From: Sycobia sp. Sy_11
Lineage: Eukaryota; Arthropoda; Insecta; Hymenoptera; Epichrysomallidae
Direction of reading: 5' to 3'
Assembly (NCBI GenBank): GCA_018907035.1
Contig: JACCIC010000206.1
Location: forward strand, 329,001 to 393,000
Length of the DNA: 64,000 nucleotides
Shown: positions 36,472 through 49,900 of the stretch, in pieces
How positions within the stretch are numbered: the first letter of the stretch is position 1
Layout of the letters: each line of letters begins with the position of its first letter
Position numbers and translations under genes: made by a program
Notes under the pieces: model-generated
Database searches by the model: none
Told to the model about the DNA's origin: nothing
What the model saw: the letters and a program-made list of their open reading frames with translations, nothing else

Positions 36472-38110
36472 AGCATCGCACGCGGCGGAAGGAAGTCCCT
36501 AATAACGCGACGTCGATCCGAGCGCGCGCGCCAAAAGGACCGCGGTGGCTGACGCAATCGAGTCCCAGGACGAGGTTGAGGAATGCGGTGGGCGCGCGGA
36601 TATATATATATATATATAAAACATAAACAGGGGCCCCTTCCGAAAAAGGGCCCCTTTTCCCGTTAAGTAGGTCGTTCCCCGTAATGGCGAGGGAGAGCTA
36701 ATCTGAATAGCCGGCGTAGCTTAAGGGGGCCGCCTTCTATTGGCCCGCCCGTGCGTCGAGCCCCCCCCCCCCCCCAAGGTATGCATGTGTATGTAAGTCC
36801 GACGTGGCGCCGCCGGCTCGGATCGGGCACCTGACGATCAGGAGAGGTGGGGCCCCCTCGTCGTAGGGTACGCCTTCGGGGAAACCGGCGCGGGCGCGCG
36901 CGTGTGTATGCGCGCACACGCGCGCCTTACGCGACACACTACAATACGTCCGTATATAAATATGCGCTCGATCATATCTCCCCCCCCCTCCCCCTCCACC
37001 GCGTGCCACCGACAGCTCGTCATCCGTCGTCGTCGCCATGGTCCCCGGAGGAATCGAGGAGGAATCTCGGGACCCACGCTCTCTCTCTCTCTCTCTTGCG
37101 GAGCGCGTTACAGCGCGCCGCGTATTAGCACCAGCGGCCCCTCGTATTTAATATACGCGGGGCCGGGCGCAGCGGCGCTAGCGAGTTTACACTCTGATAT
37201 CCGCCGGCGTGTATTATAAGTGGCGCGTCTGGGACCCAGAGGTCGCTCTCCTCTCGGCCGATGCTTCCGGGAAGCGTGGGCGGCGCGGCTCGGAGCGAAA
37301 GCCAAAGATGCCGCCCTCCCTGCCTCCCCCCCCCTTTCCACCGCCGAGCGTACGCCGACGGAGCAGAATTTTTTACGGGTCCTGCCCGCGTGGCCCGTGA
37401 GGGGCGGGGGGGGGGCCCGCCGAGGTGGCTACGCGGAAGAGCGCCACCGCGAACGGCCCCGAAGGTGCGATGTCGGTATGAGTATGAGTCACCGCGACGC
37501 ATCGCCGCTACGTCGAACGGTCGCGCTCGTAATATTTTTTCAATATCACGAAGCCTGTGTGAATGTGCGTGTGCGCGCGCGCGTGTAATGGGATTTCCAC
37601 GTTTTTCCGCGGTCCGTTGCCTGCGCACCTTGCTCCACGCCGAGCTTCTCCAGCGCTCCCTCGTCCTCGCAGTCCGCCGCTAAGGATCTCTTTCGCTCTC
37701 TCTCCTACGTATACGCATAATATCCGCGCAGCCCCGGCCGCTTCTCTCGCTCCTCTCGCGCTCCGCGCACCGACGGGCCATCCCTCGCGTGCCGCCGCTC
37801 ACGTATGCGCGCTCCACTTCCGAGAGCTCTCTTGCCTCGGGCGTTTTTCGACACTCTACAATATTCCCCGAAGCGACTTTTGTGTCGCGAGTAATCCGGC
37901 ACAAGGCGGACCGGGTGTCTCTCGCGCCTCTTGCGTCACGCGGGGCCGGATCTTCGTTAATCTGGAAAGGCCCCCGTCTCGTTTGGTCTTTAATTCGATG
38001 CTATACGAATCAACCTGCACAGGTATGAGCTGTTATACGCGAAGGAGGTAACGCCGCATCGAGGATGACGTCGGATGTCGAGGATGAACCGAACGAGACG
38101 GCGCCGTGTG
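36420..38110. other. CpG-rich islet
   Basis: About 1.7 kb of CpG-dense DNA with a CT array (36433-36468), C/G homopolymers (near 36762, 36980 and 37403) and an inverted GGGGCCCCTTcc/ggGCCCCTTTT pair near 36632-36655. Open frames on both strands are compositional only. Confidence 0.45.
36433..36468. repeat. (CT)n microsatellite
   Basis: About 17 CT units. Confidence 0.95.
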
Positions 38111-41100
38111 CAATAACGATCATTATTAGTGCGCTTTGCTATTCGTTTTGCAAGAATGGTTGATGGGCCCATTGATGTCGATTCATGCCCTAATCATCAT
38201 AGATAGTTTCTGAAAACGTCATTCGTAGATTTTTTTTTTTTATTAATCATTATTGGATAAAATAGTTTTAAAAGCGTGAATTTCGTTAAGTAAATAAAAA
38301 AAAAACTTGGTTACATGCGATTATTTATAATTCATTCGACGATTCGGAGGCTAACACTGTATCCAATGAAAGTACTGAAATACAATTCAATTACCAATTT
38401 TTCATGAAAAAACAATCAAGCGCAAATTATAAGCAGGATCTTATGCCTGAGTCGTTATAGTCTCCAGTAAAAATTGTAGTCGGGAACTTTTTCATTAAGG
38501 ATTTGAGTTTGAATCGTCATAATTCAAAATCTGTGATCAATATAGTAGTTATCTTCATAGCCGACATCCAAATCAGTTAATTAGGTGCCTCGATGTTTAT
38601 TTGGCTTCAGTAGTTAAATCGCCGTCGATGTACGAAATATTTAGATCGGCGTTTTCATGCTCGTTTCACGCCAGCCACGGAGTTACCTCAATTGGCGCGA
38701 CATCTAATCACCTACGAGAGCTCCACGTGGAACGAATATTAAAATAAATCCAGGGACTAGGTGCGTGACTTACTAAATGTGCAGCGAGTATCTTCCGTGA
38801 AGCATAAAGGTAGTTTGAAACTGACAAGTCATATTTCGAGCCTTACTTCGATAACACTTTCGAATTATTTAAGAACGCGTGTTCCAGAAACATAGTGTAT
38901 ATTAAAATTTGAAGAAGATCTTCTACTGACTAAATTTATCCTAACTCTTATTTTTTTTAATCCCTATAATTTGTCTATTGCAAATTCATTACCTTTGCAA
39001 ATACAACAAAATAATATAATAAACAATGGACTTAACTATTGTAAACGTTACTTTCCTTGCTTAATTATGATTTAGAACGAAATAGTTAAAATAAAAAAAA
39101 TTGCCGTCTCACAGAGCATCGTTCTAATTCACGAGCGTATGTCATAGTATAATTGATGAAATGAAAATGTGAATATCCGACTCGTGACCAGCGTCACGTC
39201 GTCAGCTGCGACAGGATCGTGCAACTAGTCACGATCATAAACTGCACTTCAAGGTATACATACACGAATTCTTTGCTCCATATGCCGTACAAGAGGTCAA
39301 TTTATACATGCGTGTTCTATTTTCGTATAATTCGACTGATATTTCACGTACGATCGATGCATCGCTGACTAATGTTAAAAATTTCCATTGCCATTGTTTT
39401 ATAATTGGTAAAGAAATATGTATAAATCAATTAAAAGCAAATTAAATATATATCAAACGCTTTATTAAGTAAAATCGAAATCCTACATTGTAACGATGAA
39501 ATTCATCCATCGGCTCTGTAAGTTGTTTTTGATTATTCATAGATTAACTGATATACTTGAGATGTTTTAGTGAATGACTTGCCTGAAAATATGTAAAAAT
39601 TTTCTTTATCTTTCATTGTCATACATAAAATTGAAGTTTCTTCATAAATCCAAAGTTCCTTGGTATAAGTGAAAAGAAACGTCAGGGGGAGTCTGTAAAT
39701 GATGAATAATGAATGAATAAGAAGATTCTAATGATTTGTGAGCTGACTTGGCCAAATTGAATTTTTCAAAAATTTAAATTCATTCAAATTATATGCTTTT
39801 TTTCAACATTCGTTTTACTTTGCAGTCTCTTTAAATTTTGTTATAAATCTTTGCTTTTTTCGGCTCTTAGGCACGCCGCGTAATATATATGTGAAGGGGG
39901 AATCGGACGCGTATTCAATGTAAATGATGTTGATATATATGCAGGAATGGCGAACGGTATTAAACCCGAGTTACATTTGCTCTAGAATGGTATTAGAGTA
40001 AGGATGAAAAAAAGGTTCAATTTCCAACGATTTTCCGTTATTATTGTTATTATCGTTATTATTAATACTATTTCTCAACAATGGGCGGCTGATTAGCTTT
40101 GAAGACAGAAGCTCGATTGATTGCCCTAATCAAATCACTCGACAATCTGTCCCATTCTCGCTTGAATAGTAAAATTAGATAAATGTCGAGAGTCAATATG
40201 GGATCATCGTAAAATAATAGACGTCCCGCAGCAATAGCCAGAGCGGCAGATTCGCGCGCGAGGGGGGCGGGGGGGTGGGGAGTTACAGGCGCGCCGCGTT
40301 AAAATGGAGGAATCTCTCGCGGTATCGTTCCGGGGGCATTCCGGAGACCGAAGAAATCTCGGATTCATTATTCGGCATTGAAGAAGGCTTCTTTTTTTTT
40401 TTTTTTTTTTAAAAAAAAGGGGAGCAATAAAGTAAAGAGCGATAGAAATAAATAAAAAGGAAAAGCTACGGTGAACGATGCGTGAAATTTCAAACGTGAT
40501 CGCGGTCACTCGAGTATTGGCGAAAGAGGGAGGGGGTGGGGGGAGAGATTGTGATTAAGGCGCGATGCATAAGTGATCGAGCGGCTTTCGTGGAATTCGT
40601 TTCTCTGCCGATTGTCTCGATCGTCATTGGGATCGTCCTCCTTCCCTCCCTCTATCTCTCTTATATATACTCTTTCTCCCTTACGCTGCCTCTTCTTTCG
40701 CGGGTATAAATAAATAACGCTTTTATCTCGCTCTCCTGCTCCTTCGCTCCTTTTTTTCCCTCCGCCTCGTTCACTCGCTCGGCGAAGCCTCTCTTTCTCT
40801 TTTGTATCGTTTGCGCGCACCGCTTCTTCCCATCGATCCCGCGCTGCGCGCTCTTATATAGTCCGGCTTTCCTCATGTGTGTGTGTGTGCGCGCGTGTGT
40901 GCGTATGTGTATGTGTGTTCGTGACCGATCAGAGAGTGTCGATCGAGCTCCGTGGATGTAACAGTTTTTTAGCGCATTTCGTCCTTCTAAGCTGGAATAG
41001 TTCGAATGGTTTTGTTAAAAAAAAGAGATTATTAAATAATTGTTAACACTATAAAAATGAGGAAACGATAATAAAGAAAATTTCATTTTTCCCGTTCGGT

Positions 41101-42120
41101 TAATATTGTGTCGCGTGACTTAAGCCCTTGAAGCCTCAAGCCATAAATTTGAGGATAAAATTGTGCATGATCTTAAAAAGTGCAATATGAACTATTATTT
41201 CTAAAAATAATCCCTTTGCTGTTCTTTTGCTAGCTTTACAGAATATCATTTTGAATTTTTTCTTCAATTATTTTCATTTGTTATTATCGAAAATTTATTC
41301 ATATTTTCTAGACCGTAATTGGCTTATAGTTGAGAAAATTTTGAATTTTTTTTCAATTGCACATGTAACTTCTGTGCGATATACTGGAAATTAAAAAGAC
41401 ATAGGGAAATTGTAGTAAATACAATTATATATATGTTCAAATTTTTCAGAGTCCAATTTAAATCATCGCATTTCTAATAGAATTGGAAGCACCAAGATTT
41501 CCAATAAAATTCTTTAGAAAAAAAGATTTTCAGACTGGTGATTATTATAGAACCTCGTGGAACAGAACTTTAGATCATAGAGTTAACTTTTTTATAACGT
41601 ATAACTTACTTCATAGTAGTATTTTCAATCTATAGTTAATGTTAGCGTTATGAAAGTATATATGTATTTATTGATAAGTATGAAAGAAAATTTATATAGA
41701 TAACATTCAGCAGCTGTATGTGAATTTTTAAATAATATAATTAATACTAAAAAGCCTAATACGGTGTTATAATAAATTTCATGGGATTTCAAACTTATTT
41801 CATGTTATCTTCAAAGGCGCTTACTCCATATAGAATTAGTCGCTGAAAATTAAGATCCTATATTTTTATCAATACTAGTGTACTTTGACTAACAACATTT
41901 TTAAAGGAAAACGTAGTAATTAGTTTTTTTAACAGAATTATCTTAAAGATTTGTGATGAAAAAAAAAATGAGTTATAAAACCAAAAACCTCAACCAAAGA
42001 ATACAGACATACGTTATCTACGCAGATCTCTTTCCTCTATTTCTTTCTCTCTCTTTCCATGTCACGGTTGATAATTAACTCTCCCCTCCCATTCCCTCTC
42101 TCTATCTCCTTTCTTCCAGT
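38110..42120. other. Gene-free DNA with one small GC-richer patch
   Basis: Mostly AT-rich. 38.56-38.90 kb and 39.12-39.30 kb have mixed, non-repetitive composition. 40.20-40.92 kb is GC-richer with G-runs (40261-40280, 40530-40545), a poly-T (about 40391-40409) and a GT/GC tract (40876-40918). No exon or RNA gene is recognised. Confidence 0.55.
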
Positions 42121-42511
42121 TCGCAAATTATCGTTAGCTCACTTATGAGAATCAATGACCGCATTGAACCGGTCCAGGTCTGTCCGAGAAAAGCCGCCTT
42201 TTTCTTTTTCTTCTCCTTCTTTTTTGAACCCCTTGATCGTTAGAGGATGTCGAAATTAGTCGCGCGGTGCGTCGCTCGACCACATGCCGCGATATCGTCG
42301 TCGCGTCTCGTGCGATCCTCTGATGATGATGTCGATGACGCAAAGTGGATCTATATCACCTATATAGACATGCACATATACATACACTAATACATATATG
42401 TCCGTTCGTGCCTCTGCCGATGTGTAATTGAAACGTCCCCGTTGGAGAATCTCTTCACTTCGAGCGAATCTGATGTCTGCACCCTTGCCTCGTTGTCACG
42501 GTTCTGTGTCT

Positions 42512-42536
42512 CACACACACACACACACACTCTCTG

Positions 42537-42574
<38 letters not shown>
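42512..42574. repeat. Compound (AC)n-(CT)n microsatellite
   Basis: AC units to 42530, a short linker, then CT units to 42574. Confidence 0.95.
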
Positions 42575-42576
<2 letters not shown>

Positions 42577-42636
42577 GATCATAGAATCGAAAAGAGCAGT
42601 AGATAAGCGCGACGATCGGGAAGAATTTCTTGCATT

Positions 42637-42637
<1 letters not shown>

Positions 42638-42695
<58 letters not shown>
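42638..42695. repeat. (TA)n microsatellite
   Basis: About 28 TA units. Confidence 0.97.
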
Positions 42696-42698
<3 letters not shown>

Positions 42699-43108
42699 AC
42701 CTAATCCAAACCAATGTGAAAAGATGTATACATATACATATATGATAGTGCTGGAATGCACGCGAGAACGAGCGTCATCAGGGAGGGAGGGAGACAGAGT
42801 GAGAGAGAGAGGGGGGGGGGAGATCGCGCGATGAGAAGGTGAGTAAATAAAAGAAAGATGGGAGAATGGAGGGAAAGAAAAGAGAGGATATAAAGAGGCG
42901 AGTCTCGTGACGTGGGCGCAACGGTGGGAGATTGAGCGATAAGGACTGGTCTCGGTGGTCGCGCGCGTGCACGCATCGTGTGCGCGCAACGCGCTCATCC
43001 CGACGAGGCTCTCGGTCGCAGGTTATATATGCGCCCCAGGGGGCGCTCCCCTCATTTTCCGGACGATGTGCGGACTCTAAATAGGCGGCAAAACTATTAT
43101 CGCGCCTG

Positions 43109-43150
43109 CAGCAGCAGCAGCGGCGGCGGCAGCGGCGGCGGCGGCGGCGG
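43109..43150. repeat. (CAG)n/(CGG)n trinucleotide run
   Basis: About four CAG then mixed GGC units within the CpG-rich region. It has no reading-frame context. Confidence 0.88.
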
Positions 43151-43813
43151 GCGTAGGCGGAGACGGTAATATGTGTATACATATAAGTTTCATTGTGCCT
43201 CGCGTCCCCCTCGCATATGCGGGGCCCCCCTCCCCTTCTCGATGACACTTGTTCGGCAGTTGCATCACTCCCTCGAGCGCTGTTGAACCCCCACCCTCCC
43301 CTACCCCCCTCATCCCCATCACCGCAGCCCCTGACCCCAGAGCGCGCGCGCGGGCTCCACGACGCCGATGCGATTTAGCCGTTTGCCCGGCAAGGTATGT
43401 CACGCGACCCGCGATATCGCGCCTGCGACGACGCCTCTTTTTCTCCTCTCCTTCCTCGCTCCGCTGTCGCCGGTCGATCTCGTTCTCTTCTTCTCCTTCT
43501 TCCTCTTTTCTTCGTCATCGCTTTCCTCCTCTTCCTCCTCCTCCTTCGCTCTCCCGCTTCTTCTTCCCATTCCCCTCGCACAATTTCTCTCCTCGATCTC
43601 GCCGAGAGAGCTGAGAGCTATATTATGCGTCAGGGACGCATGAACATCGGCCTATTCTAGCTTACGGCACGCTTGCTCCGCTTCTTCTTCTTCTCCTCCT
43701 TCTTCGCCTTCTTCGTCGTCTTCTTCTTCTTCTTCCTTCCCCCCAATTCACACATATATAATGTACATATATATCGTCTATCTTTCGCTCGAATTCCGCC
43801 GCTCTCTTCTCTC

Positions 43814-43816
<3 letters not shown>

Positions 43817-43859
<43 letters not shown>
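43817..43859. repeat. (CT)n microsatellite
   Basis: About 21 CT units. Confidence 0.95.
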
Positions 43860-43861
<2 letters not shown>

Positions 43862-44456
43862 TTACTCTCTGCGCGAATTGCACGCGCTAACTCTGCTGAA
43901 TGTTCGCATGCTACATCGTCAGACGCGACTTGATTTTTGCTTTAAGGTGCCCCGACAGAGAGCTCGCTTGTTAAATTCGGCTCCATTCAGAAAACGCTTT
44001 TTTATAAAAAGAAACTTACAATTGTTAGACGTGTCAATTGAAGATCCAAGTTTTTGATAATTTCGATTGTGAGCTAGGCAGTTCTTCTAGATAGATAAAA
44101 ATCTCGACAAGGACTGTGGGATATTGACCCCTCAAGTATCAAGTAAAGAATTATCGTTCAAATTATATATTGTTATATCATTATTTAATCATCATATTTC
44201 TTAATTGATTTTTTAAATTCTTGCATCATATTATAGATCTATTATTCTGTGTACATATTCGGTATAGGAAATAAAACTACGAAATATATTATAGATATAA
44301 TAAAATTCGATAACAAATACTAATTTATTATATATAAATGAAAGTATCAGTGAAATCAAGAGATGCATATTAATCAATGAATAAAAATGTATACATACTT
44401 CAGATTCCTTCATATATTTAAATTCTCACACTTTTAGCTTTTATATGATTAGAACT

Positions 44457-44650
44457 GAAAATGTACTTCTGTCGATTGTTTTGAATTAAAATAATAAATA
44501 TTTTTATCGGTCTTACAGTCTTTATAGTATAATATATTAACTAAAATAATGACAGTCAGACTGTCCTTGTTTATTTTCATCTCTGTAGAATCTGAAATAA
44601 AAGTATTACTAAAAAGATATGGCATTAAAAATTAAAAATAATAAAAATAA
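44457..44650 (+). repeat. Dispersed repeat, one arm related to the foldback element at 61.8 kb
   Basis: Contains aatatttttatcggtctta, cagtctttatagtataatat and gaatctgaaataaa, all matching the left arm at 61797-61985 almost base for base. Its upstream part (ttttgaattaaaataataaa) matches the outer edge of the right arm in reverse complement. Only one arm is present here. Confidence 0.85.
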
Positions 44651-44659
44651 TCAATTTTA

Positions 44660-45341
44660 TTTATTTTAATAATATATTTTATATATTTTAATATAATAAT
44701 AATTAATTTAATAATGAATTTGATTTAATTAATTTAATCATTTAATTATATATGATTAGATGTACATCAATTAAAATAACTGTTATTGTATAAAATTTAA
44801 GTTGAATCGCAATACAAAATGTGTGTACAACACAAATCGGAAAAAAAACTTGATTTGAAAGCTAAATGAGATTTTCTTAAATCGTTGTCTGCAAATATTT
44901 ATAACAAATCGAAAAGGGCAATGGTTCGTGAATAAAAGAAAAATGAAAAACTCGCGACCTCAACACTGTTCGAATCTGGTAAATGGCAGATATATTTTAG
45001 CCTTACACCATTGATTTCAAAATATATTGCGAACAGTCCTCGAAACGGCCAATGGGCCTGGCAGTTCCAGATCCCGCCGCCCGCTTCGATTTTTAAAGGC
45101 GCATAAAAATTTCGTAAAATCTCCTATTTTTTGCTTTTGTTTTGGACGCAATCCGTTATATTTCCAGTAACATCTGTATCTGTGCCATTGTCACAATTTA
45201 TCAGTATATGCCTTGTTTTTCGTTTATCCGCCATCGATATGTAAACTAAATTTTTCGTGCTTTATCTAAATGCGTAATCCATCAATGCGATATTTCCTCA
45301 TAAATATTATTGTGAGACATAGGAATGAGACTTATATATAC

Positions 45342-45379
<38 letters not shown>

Positions 45380-45640
45380 GTCAATTATTGCGTATATACA
45401 GATGTATATATTTAAAAACGCGCGAATTGCGCGCGCCAGTGGGCGTGTAATTTAGCATTAGATTCTTTTGCTGCGCAGAAAGCTTCAGATTTTGAATGGG
45501 ATGACTTGCTGAAATTCGCGCATCTTTTATATACGGTCCATTACACGTCAGATTTGATTGCCGATTGATCGGGTGGCGATTATTTTCGGTCGGGGTCCCA
45601 AGAGCAATAAAACAGTCAAAAGAAATTGCGAGTATTGCTA
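44660..45640. other. Gene-free DNA
   Basis: AT-rich to about 44.9 kb, then mixed composition at 44.95-45.62 kb. No recognised gene. A short AT array lies at 45354-45379. Confidence 0.5.
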
Positions 45641-45698
45641 CCTACGCGTGCCTCATATCAACGCGCGCGCGCGTGTGTGCGAGTGTGAGCGTGTGAGT

Positions 45699-45700
<2 letters not shown>

Positions 45701-45744
<44 letters not shown>
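45701..45744. repeat. (AT)n microsatellite
   Basis: About 22 AT units. Confidence 0.97.
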
Positions 45745-45746
<2 letters not shown>

Positions 45747-45922
45747 TTGTCCCGCATCAGCTTCATTCAGTGCGCGCACTAATTGCCTCGCAGAAAACAA
45801 AAAAAGCTATTGCGCGCGCATATATGTACGCACGGTCTATCTACGCAAACATGTGCGTCTTGATCTATTTGGCGGGAGGTTTTGCGTCCGCTGCCTTTCT
45901 CGCCTTTCTCATTTCGGTCTCT

Positions 45923-45925
<3 letters not shown>

Positions 45926-45979
<54 letters not shown>

Positions 45980-45983
45980 GCCC

Positions 45984-46025
<42 letters not shown>
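45926..46025. repeat. Compound (CT)n-(AT)n microsatellite
   Basis: CT units to 45977, a short linker, then AT units 45985-46025. Confidence 0.96.
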
Positions 46026-46028
<3 letters not shown>

Positions 46029-46188
46029 CGTATAATATATGTGTTACTTATCTAGCTCCATCTCTGCGTTTGTTTGTCAATCGAGAATCAATTTCGTTCA
46101 ATATCATTTAATTGGAGCCGTATTAAAAGCAACGGGGTGCCTCTCCGTTATTAGCTACAATGTATATAAAGACAAGCAATGAGAAGAG

Positions 46189-46192
<4 letters not shown>

Positions 46193-46261
<69 letters not shown>
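46193..46261. repeat. Long (GA)n array
   Basis: About 34 uninterrupted AG units. Confidence 0.97.
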
Positions 46262-46268
<7 letters not shown>

Positions 46269-47090
46269 AGAGGTGGAAGAGAGAAAACGCATGCCATCCA
46301 CTCGATTTGCAAGGGTAGTCGAGCACATCGAGGCGCGACAGCGCGCAACACGAGACCACACAGCGTTGCGTATATAATAAGAGGAGGATGGGCAGGCGGA
46401 GCAGGAGAGGGAGGGGGGGCGGGAGGAAAAAAGAGCGTATAAGCGAGACTCGACGACGGTCGAGCCCCCGGAGACCGTACGAGAGCGCGTGGAGGAGTGT
46501 CACGTCATCGCGCGAGCGTGCGTTTAATCTCTGACGGAGATCCGAAGAGCGGGTGCGGCGGCGAGAGAGCAATCATCGAGCGTATGGATATATATATATA
46601 TATAATACAATCACATATATGTACGGCGCATATAACGTCAAAGACAGTCGATGGATGAGAGGGTGGGCGGAGGGGAGGGGGAAACGGGGAAAGAGATGAT
46701 TCGTTATCTCAGCAGGAGCTTAATCCTCGATTGCTCGGCACGAATTGTGAGATAGTAGCCCTTATCATCGATTATTAACCTATTTTCCCATGACCCGTAT
46801 TACAATTTCTGGAGATATATATCCCTTGGCGCATATATACTGCGTATGCCGCTGTATATGCGACTTGCGACTTATATAATAATTACACGCGCGCGCGCGC
46901 GCGCGCAAACAAATACATACACACACACACACACGTGCTGCTCTATTGACTTTTGTTTCGTCAGCGCGAACTCTGTTGATTTCTACACACCCGAATATTG
47001 CCTCGAATGAAACTGCGTGCGCGCGCGCGCGCGCTCCATACGCACGACGTCGTCGAGATGTATAACAATATACATTATATATATATATAT
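46262..47090. other. Mixed-composition gene-free DNA
   Basis: GC-richer to about 46.7 kb. Short GC (46886-46906), AC (46918-46934) and GC (47018-47034) dinucleotide runs follow, then an AT run (47077-47091). No gene is recognised. Confidence 0.5.
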
Positions 47091-47091
47091 A

Positions 47092-47246
47092 TGGCGGTGG
47101 GTGCGCGTCCTAATCAAAGACCCCCAGCATTGGCCACAAATAATGACATTATATTAAGCTCTGAATTAAGTAACTTATCGAATGGAAATTGCACGCCAAA
47201 TCGATCACTTGACAATTCTTGTACAGTGGATTTAATTGACAAATAA
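47092..47246 (+). other. Short protein-like open segment of unknown origin
   Basis: The frame ending in TAA at 47246 reads with normal, non-repetitive composition (for example LSSELSNLSNGNCTPNRS and TVDLIDK) in a region otherwise full of dinucleotide arrays. There is a weak acceptor-like ccccag at about 47128. I recognise no family. It could be a terminal exon of an unseen gene, a repeat fragment or chance. Confidence 0.2.
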
Positions 47247-47249
47247 GTA

Positions 47250-48149
47250 TTGGATTTTCTTTGGATTGCGATCCATTTAATAAAGCATTGAACGCTTTAA
47301 TAATAATTTTATATTTTCCAGCTTTGCGTGATTAATAATGGAAAAATTATCATAATTTTTTTTTAATATAAATAACATTTTTTTATAATTTTTTGGTATA
47401 CTTTGAAGAATGAAGAATATCGACCAAATATGAATGATCTTCCACAACGAAGTAGAAAGTTCAGCAAACTAAACTTCCAAGAGAATATGTACTTATACTT
47501 TTCGTCGATTAAAATTATTTTCTTAAATTTTCGAATATAAAATTTAATACAAAATGCATAATGTATCATTCGAAATTTCTGAATCACACACAATTCTGGA
47601 ACGTGAATTTGAAATCTCAAAATTTAAGGTAAGTATCTATCTTTGATTTCTCCTACATTGTTTCAAGAACTTTCATAAATTTAAATGAATCGCCAAAGTT
47701 TGCATTTAAAAATTCAATAAAATATCATAATGCAAAACATTCTACGTTTACCTTGGTCGATGCCATTTTATTCATTTGAAAGCTCGCCGCTCGACAAATG
47801 TACGACAAAAAGTAAGTATTTAAATTAAATTAAATTATAGAATAATTAGGATAAATAATAGAATAATTTCACTGATAAATTCGGACCGAGCATCGACGAA
47901 AATGATTTTTCATCGCTGTTATACAGCGGAAAATCTCCATATTGCCATTACGGTCCGCAGCCTGCATACAGAGTACCCTTTACACGAGAATGGGGGGGGG
48001 GGTAGTACGTGTTTCGCCCAAATCCACCGGCGCGGCGTGTTCTACTCGATAAAGCACTTGTAGACATTTTCTTAGATCCTCACAGATTTAGCCCTGTAAC
48101 GTCAGTAAAAAATTCTTTTCACTCATGCTCGGTCCGATTTGACCATTTT

Positions 48150-48205
<56 letters not shown>

Positions 48206-49900
48206 TTTTATTTTTAAAGAACGCAACGTTAAGATATCCTATTTTTTATTTAAATAATATGTCGAAGAAATGCTAAAAATTTCATTACTTTTAAGACAAG
48301 TAAACTACAAAGTAAAACTTATAAATCAAAATTTTCAAATTGTTTATACAAAAATCTCCACAAGTTCGAATTTTAATTTGCAACTTTTATGCTGAATTCT
48401 ATTGCGGTCAATATTCAACACGTCTAAAATGATATTTAGTTCTTTACCTTGTGAATTAAATTGTATATCTATGATAGTTTAGTTTTTTTCTTTCTTTAAT
48501 AATTAAATTTAGACGAAAGAAATCCAGTAAATTCATACGCAACTTTTAATATGGAATAAATAATTTATCAAATACAAATTTATCAATATGTGAAATACTT
48601 ATTAAATTTTTTTTTCCTAAACGAATTTCTACATACATTATATTAAGAATTATCTTAATCTCATTGTAACATTTAATAATTTTATAAATTTAATAATTTA
48701 ATAATTTTTAATTTTATAATTATCGTTTATAAATAAAACTGCTCAATTAACGATATCGGAATACCTTTAGAGAATTAAATAATAAATTAGTTTCAAACCA
48801 TGAAAGTAGTCTTGGCATAAAATTAATACTTAATTCAAGGCCCAAGAAAATATTTTAAACGGTAATTTAGAAATTAGACAAAATGATAATTTTTTTGTAT
48901 AGATATGTGGCGAAAGAAGTTCAAACCGAGATAAATCTTCGAGGCTTCTTAAGGTAAATGTTACTTTTATCTCTCCTCTTCTTTTATCATTCCTCTTCCC
49001 TTTTCGAATTAAAGGTATAGCATAAGATTCGAGAAAATCGAAATCGACCTTCAAGTATAACTTAAAAAAAGCGATATAAAAAACTACTTTAAAGGCATCG
49101 TTCAATCTCTTATTTGATCCCCTTCGTCCTTCGTAACCCTCGTATTCTTCGCAAGAAAAACATTTCATCAAAAATACATTCTGCAAAATCGTCTTACAAA
49201 ACTGAAAATTTTATAATTTATTATCAACTAATTTAAAATATTCGACAAAGTTTCTAACCATCTATCATTTTGCCATCTAGGGAAAAATTCTTGAAATCCT
49301 TATATATAATCTGAATTTCTTATACTTTTGAAGTTTTTCCTTAAAAAAAAAAAGAAAAAAACGTAAAACTAGATTTGCTTTTGAAAATAATGCTTGAATC
49401 TTATTAAAGATTTACAATACAACATCTTTTCAATAAATTATTATTAATAACCTGCACAGTTATGTTGCAACTTTTTTTTTATTAGATTCATCTATACGAA
49501 TGATTCTCATTTCAAAACTATTAGAACGCGAATGCTGTTATAATTAATGCTTTAATAATAATAAAATAATGATAATAATAAGAATTTTGTAGGAAATGTA
49601 TTTTCTAACTTACGGAAAATTTGAGAAGTAAAAATTTAAAGAAATTTGTTCAATTTCGAAGAGGTATAATCTCAAATTACTCCCACTTTATCGTAAGTAA
49701 AACCCCTTTTTTTTCCTATTTAATTGCGAACAAACAAAACTCCTTTCACCCATCTGAAATACGCTAAAAAAATGTAAGATTATACAGGTTAAATGATATA
49801 TTTATATATATATATATATATAGAAAATTGAACAATAGATCATAGTAAAATTAAATTAAGAAACGATGGAAAATAAGGCACCGCTTGTCTCTACTTGCAG
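47250..49900. other. AT-rich gene-free DNA
   Basis: Includes an (AT)n array at 48153-48203. A 118-codon open frame on the minus strand (49186-48830) lacks any recognisable motif and is not called. Confidence 0.6.
48153..48203. repeat. (AT)n microsatellite
   Basis: About 25 AT units. Confidence 0.97.

Larger units (their letters stand above)
42120..43960. other. CpG- and pyrimidine-rich region
   Basis: Contains compound arrays AC (42512-42530), CT (42541-42574) and AT (42638-42695), a CAG/CGG run (43109-43150), TTC/TCC-rich pyrimidine stretches (43480-43740) and another CT array. Frames open here are low-complexity. No gene is supported. Confidence 0.5.

Noticed and set aside
36838..38051. 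Multiple overlapping frames of 60-167 codons
   Set aside because: Products of a CpG islet with C/G homopolymers; no motif, no consistent strand.
42322..42345. CTGATGATGATG, hammerhead-like core
   Set aside because: No GAAAC partner after a stem; it is a simple GATGAT repeat.
44968..44976. GTTCGAATC, a tRNA B-box-like sequence
   Set aside because: The flanking bases do not form a T-arm and no cloverleaf or A-box lies upstream.
48830..49186. 118-codon minus-strand frame
   Set aside because: Reasonable length but AT-rich, no recognised motif, signal or exon neighbour; consistent with chance.
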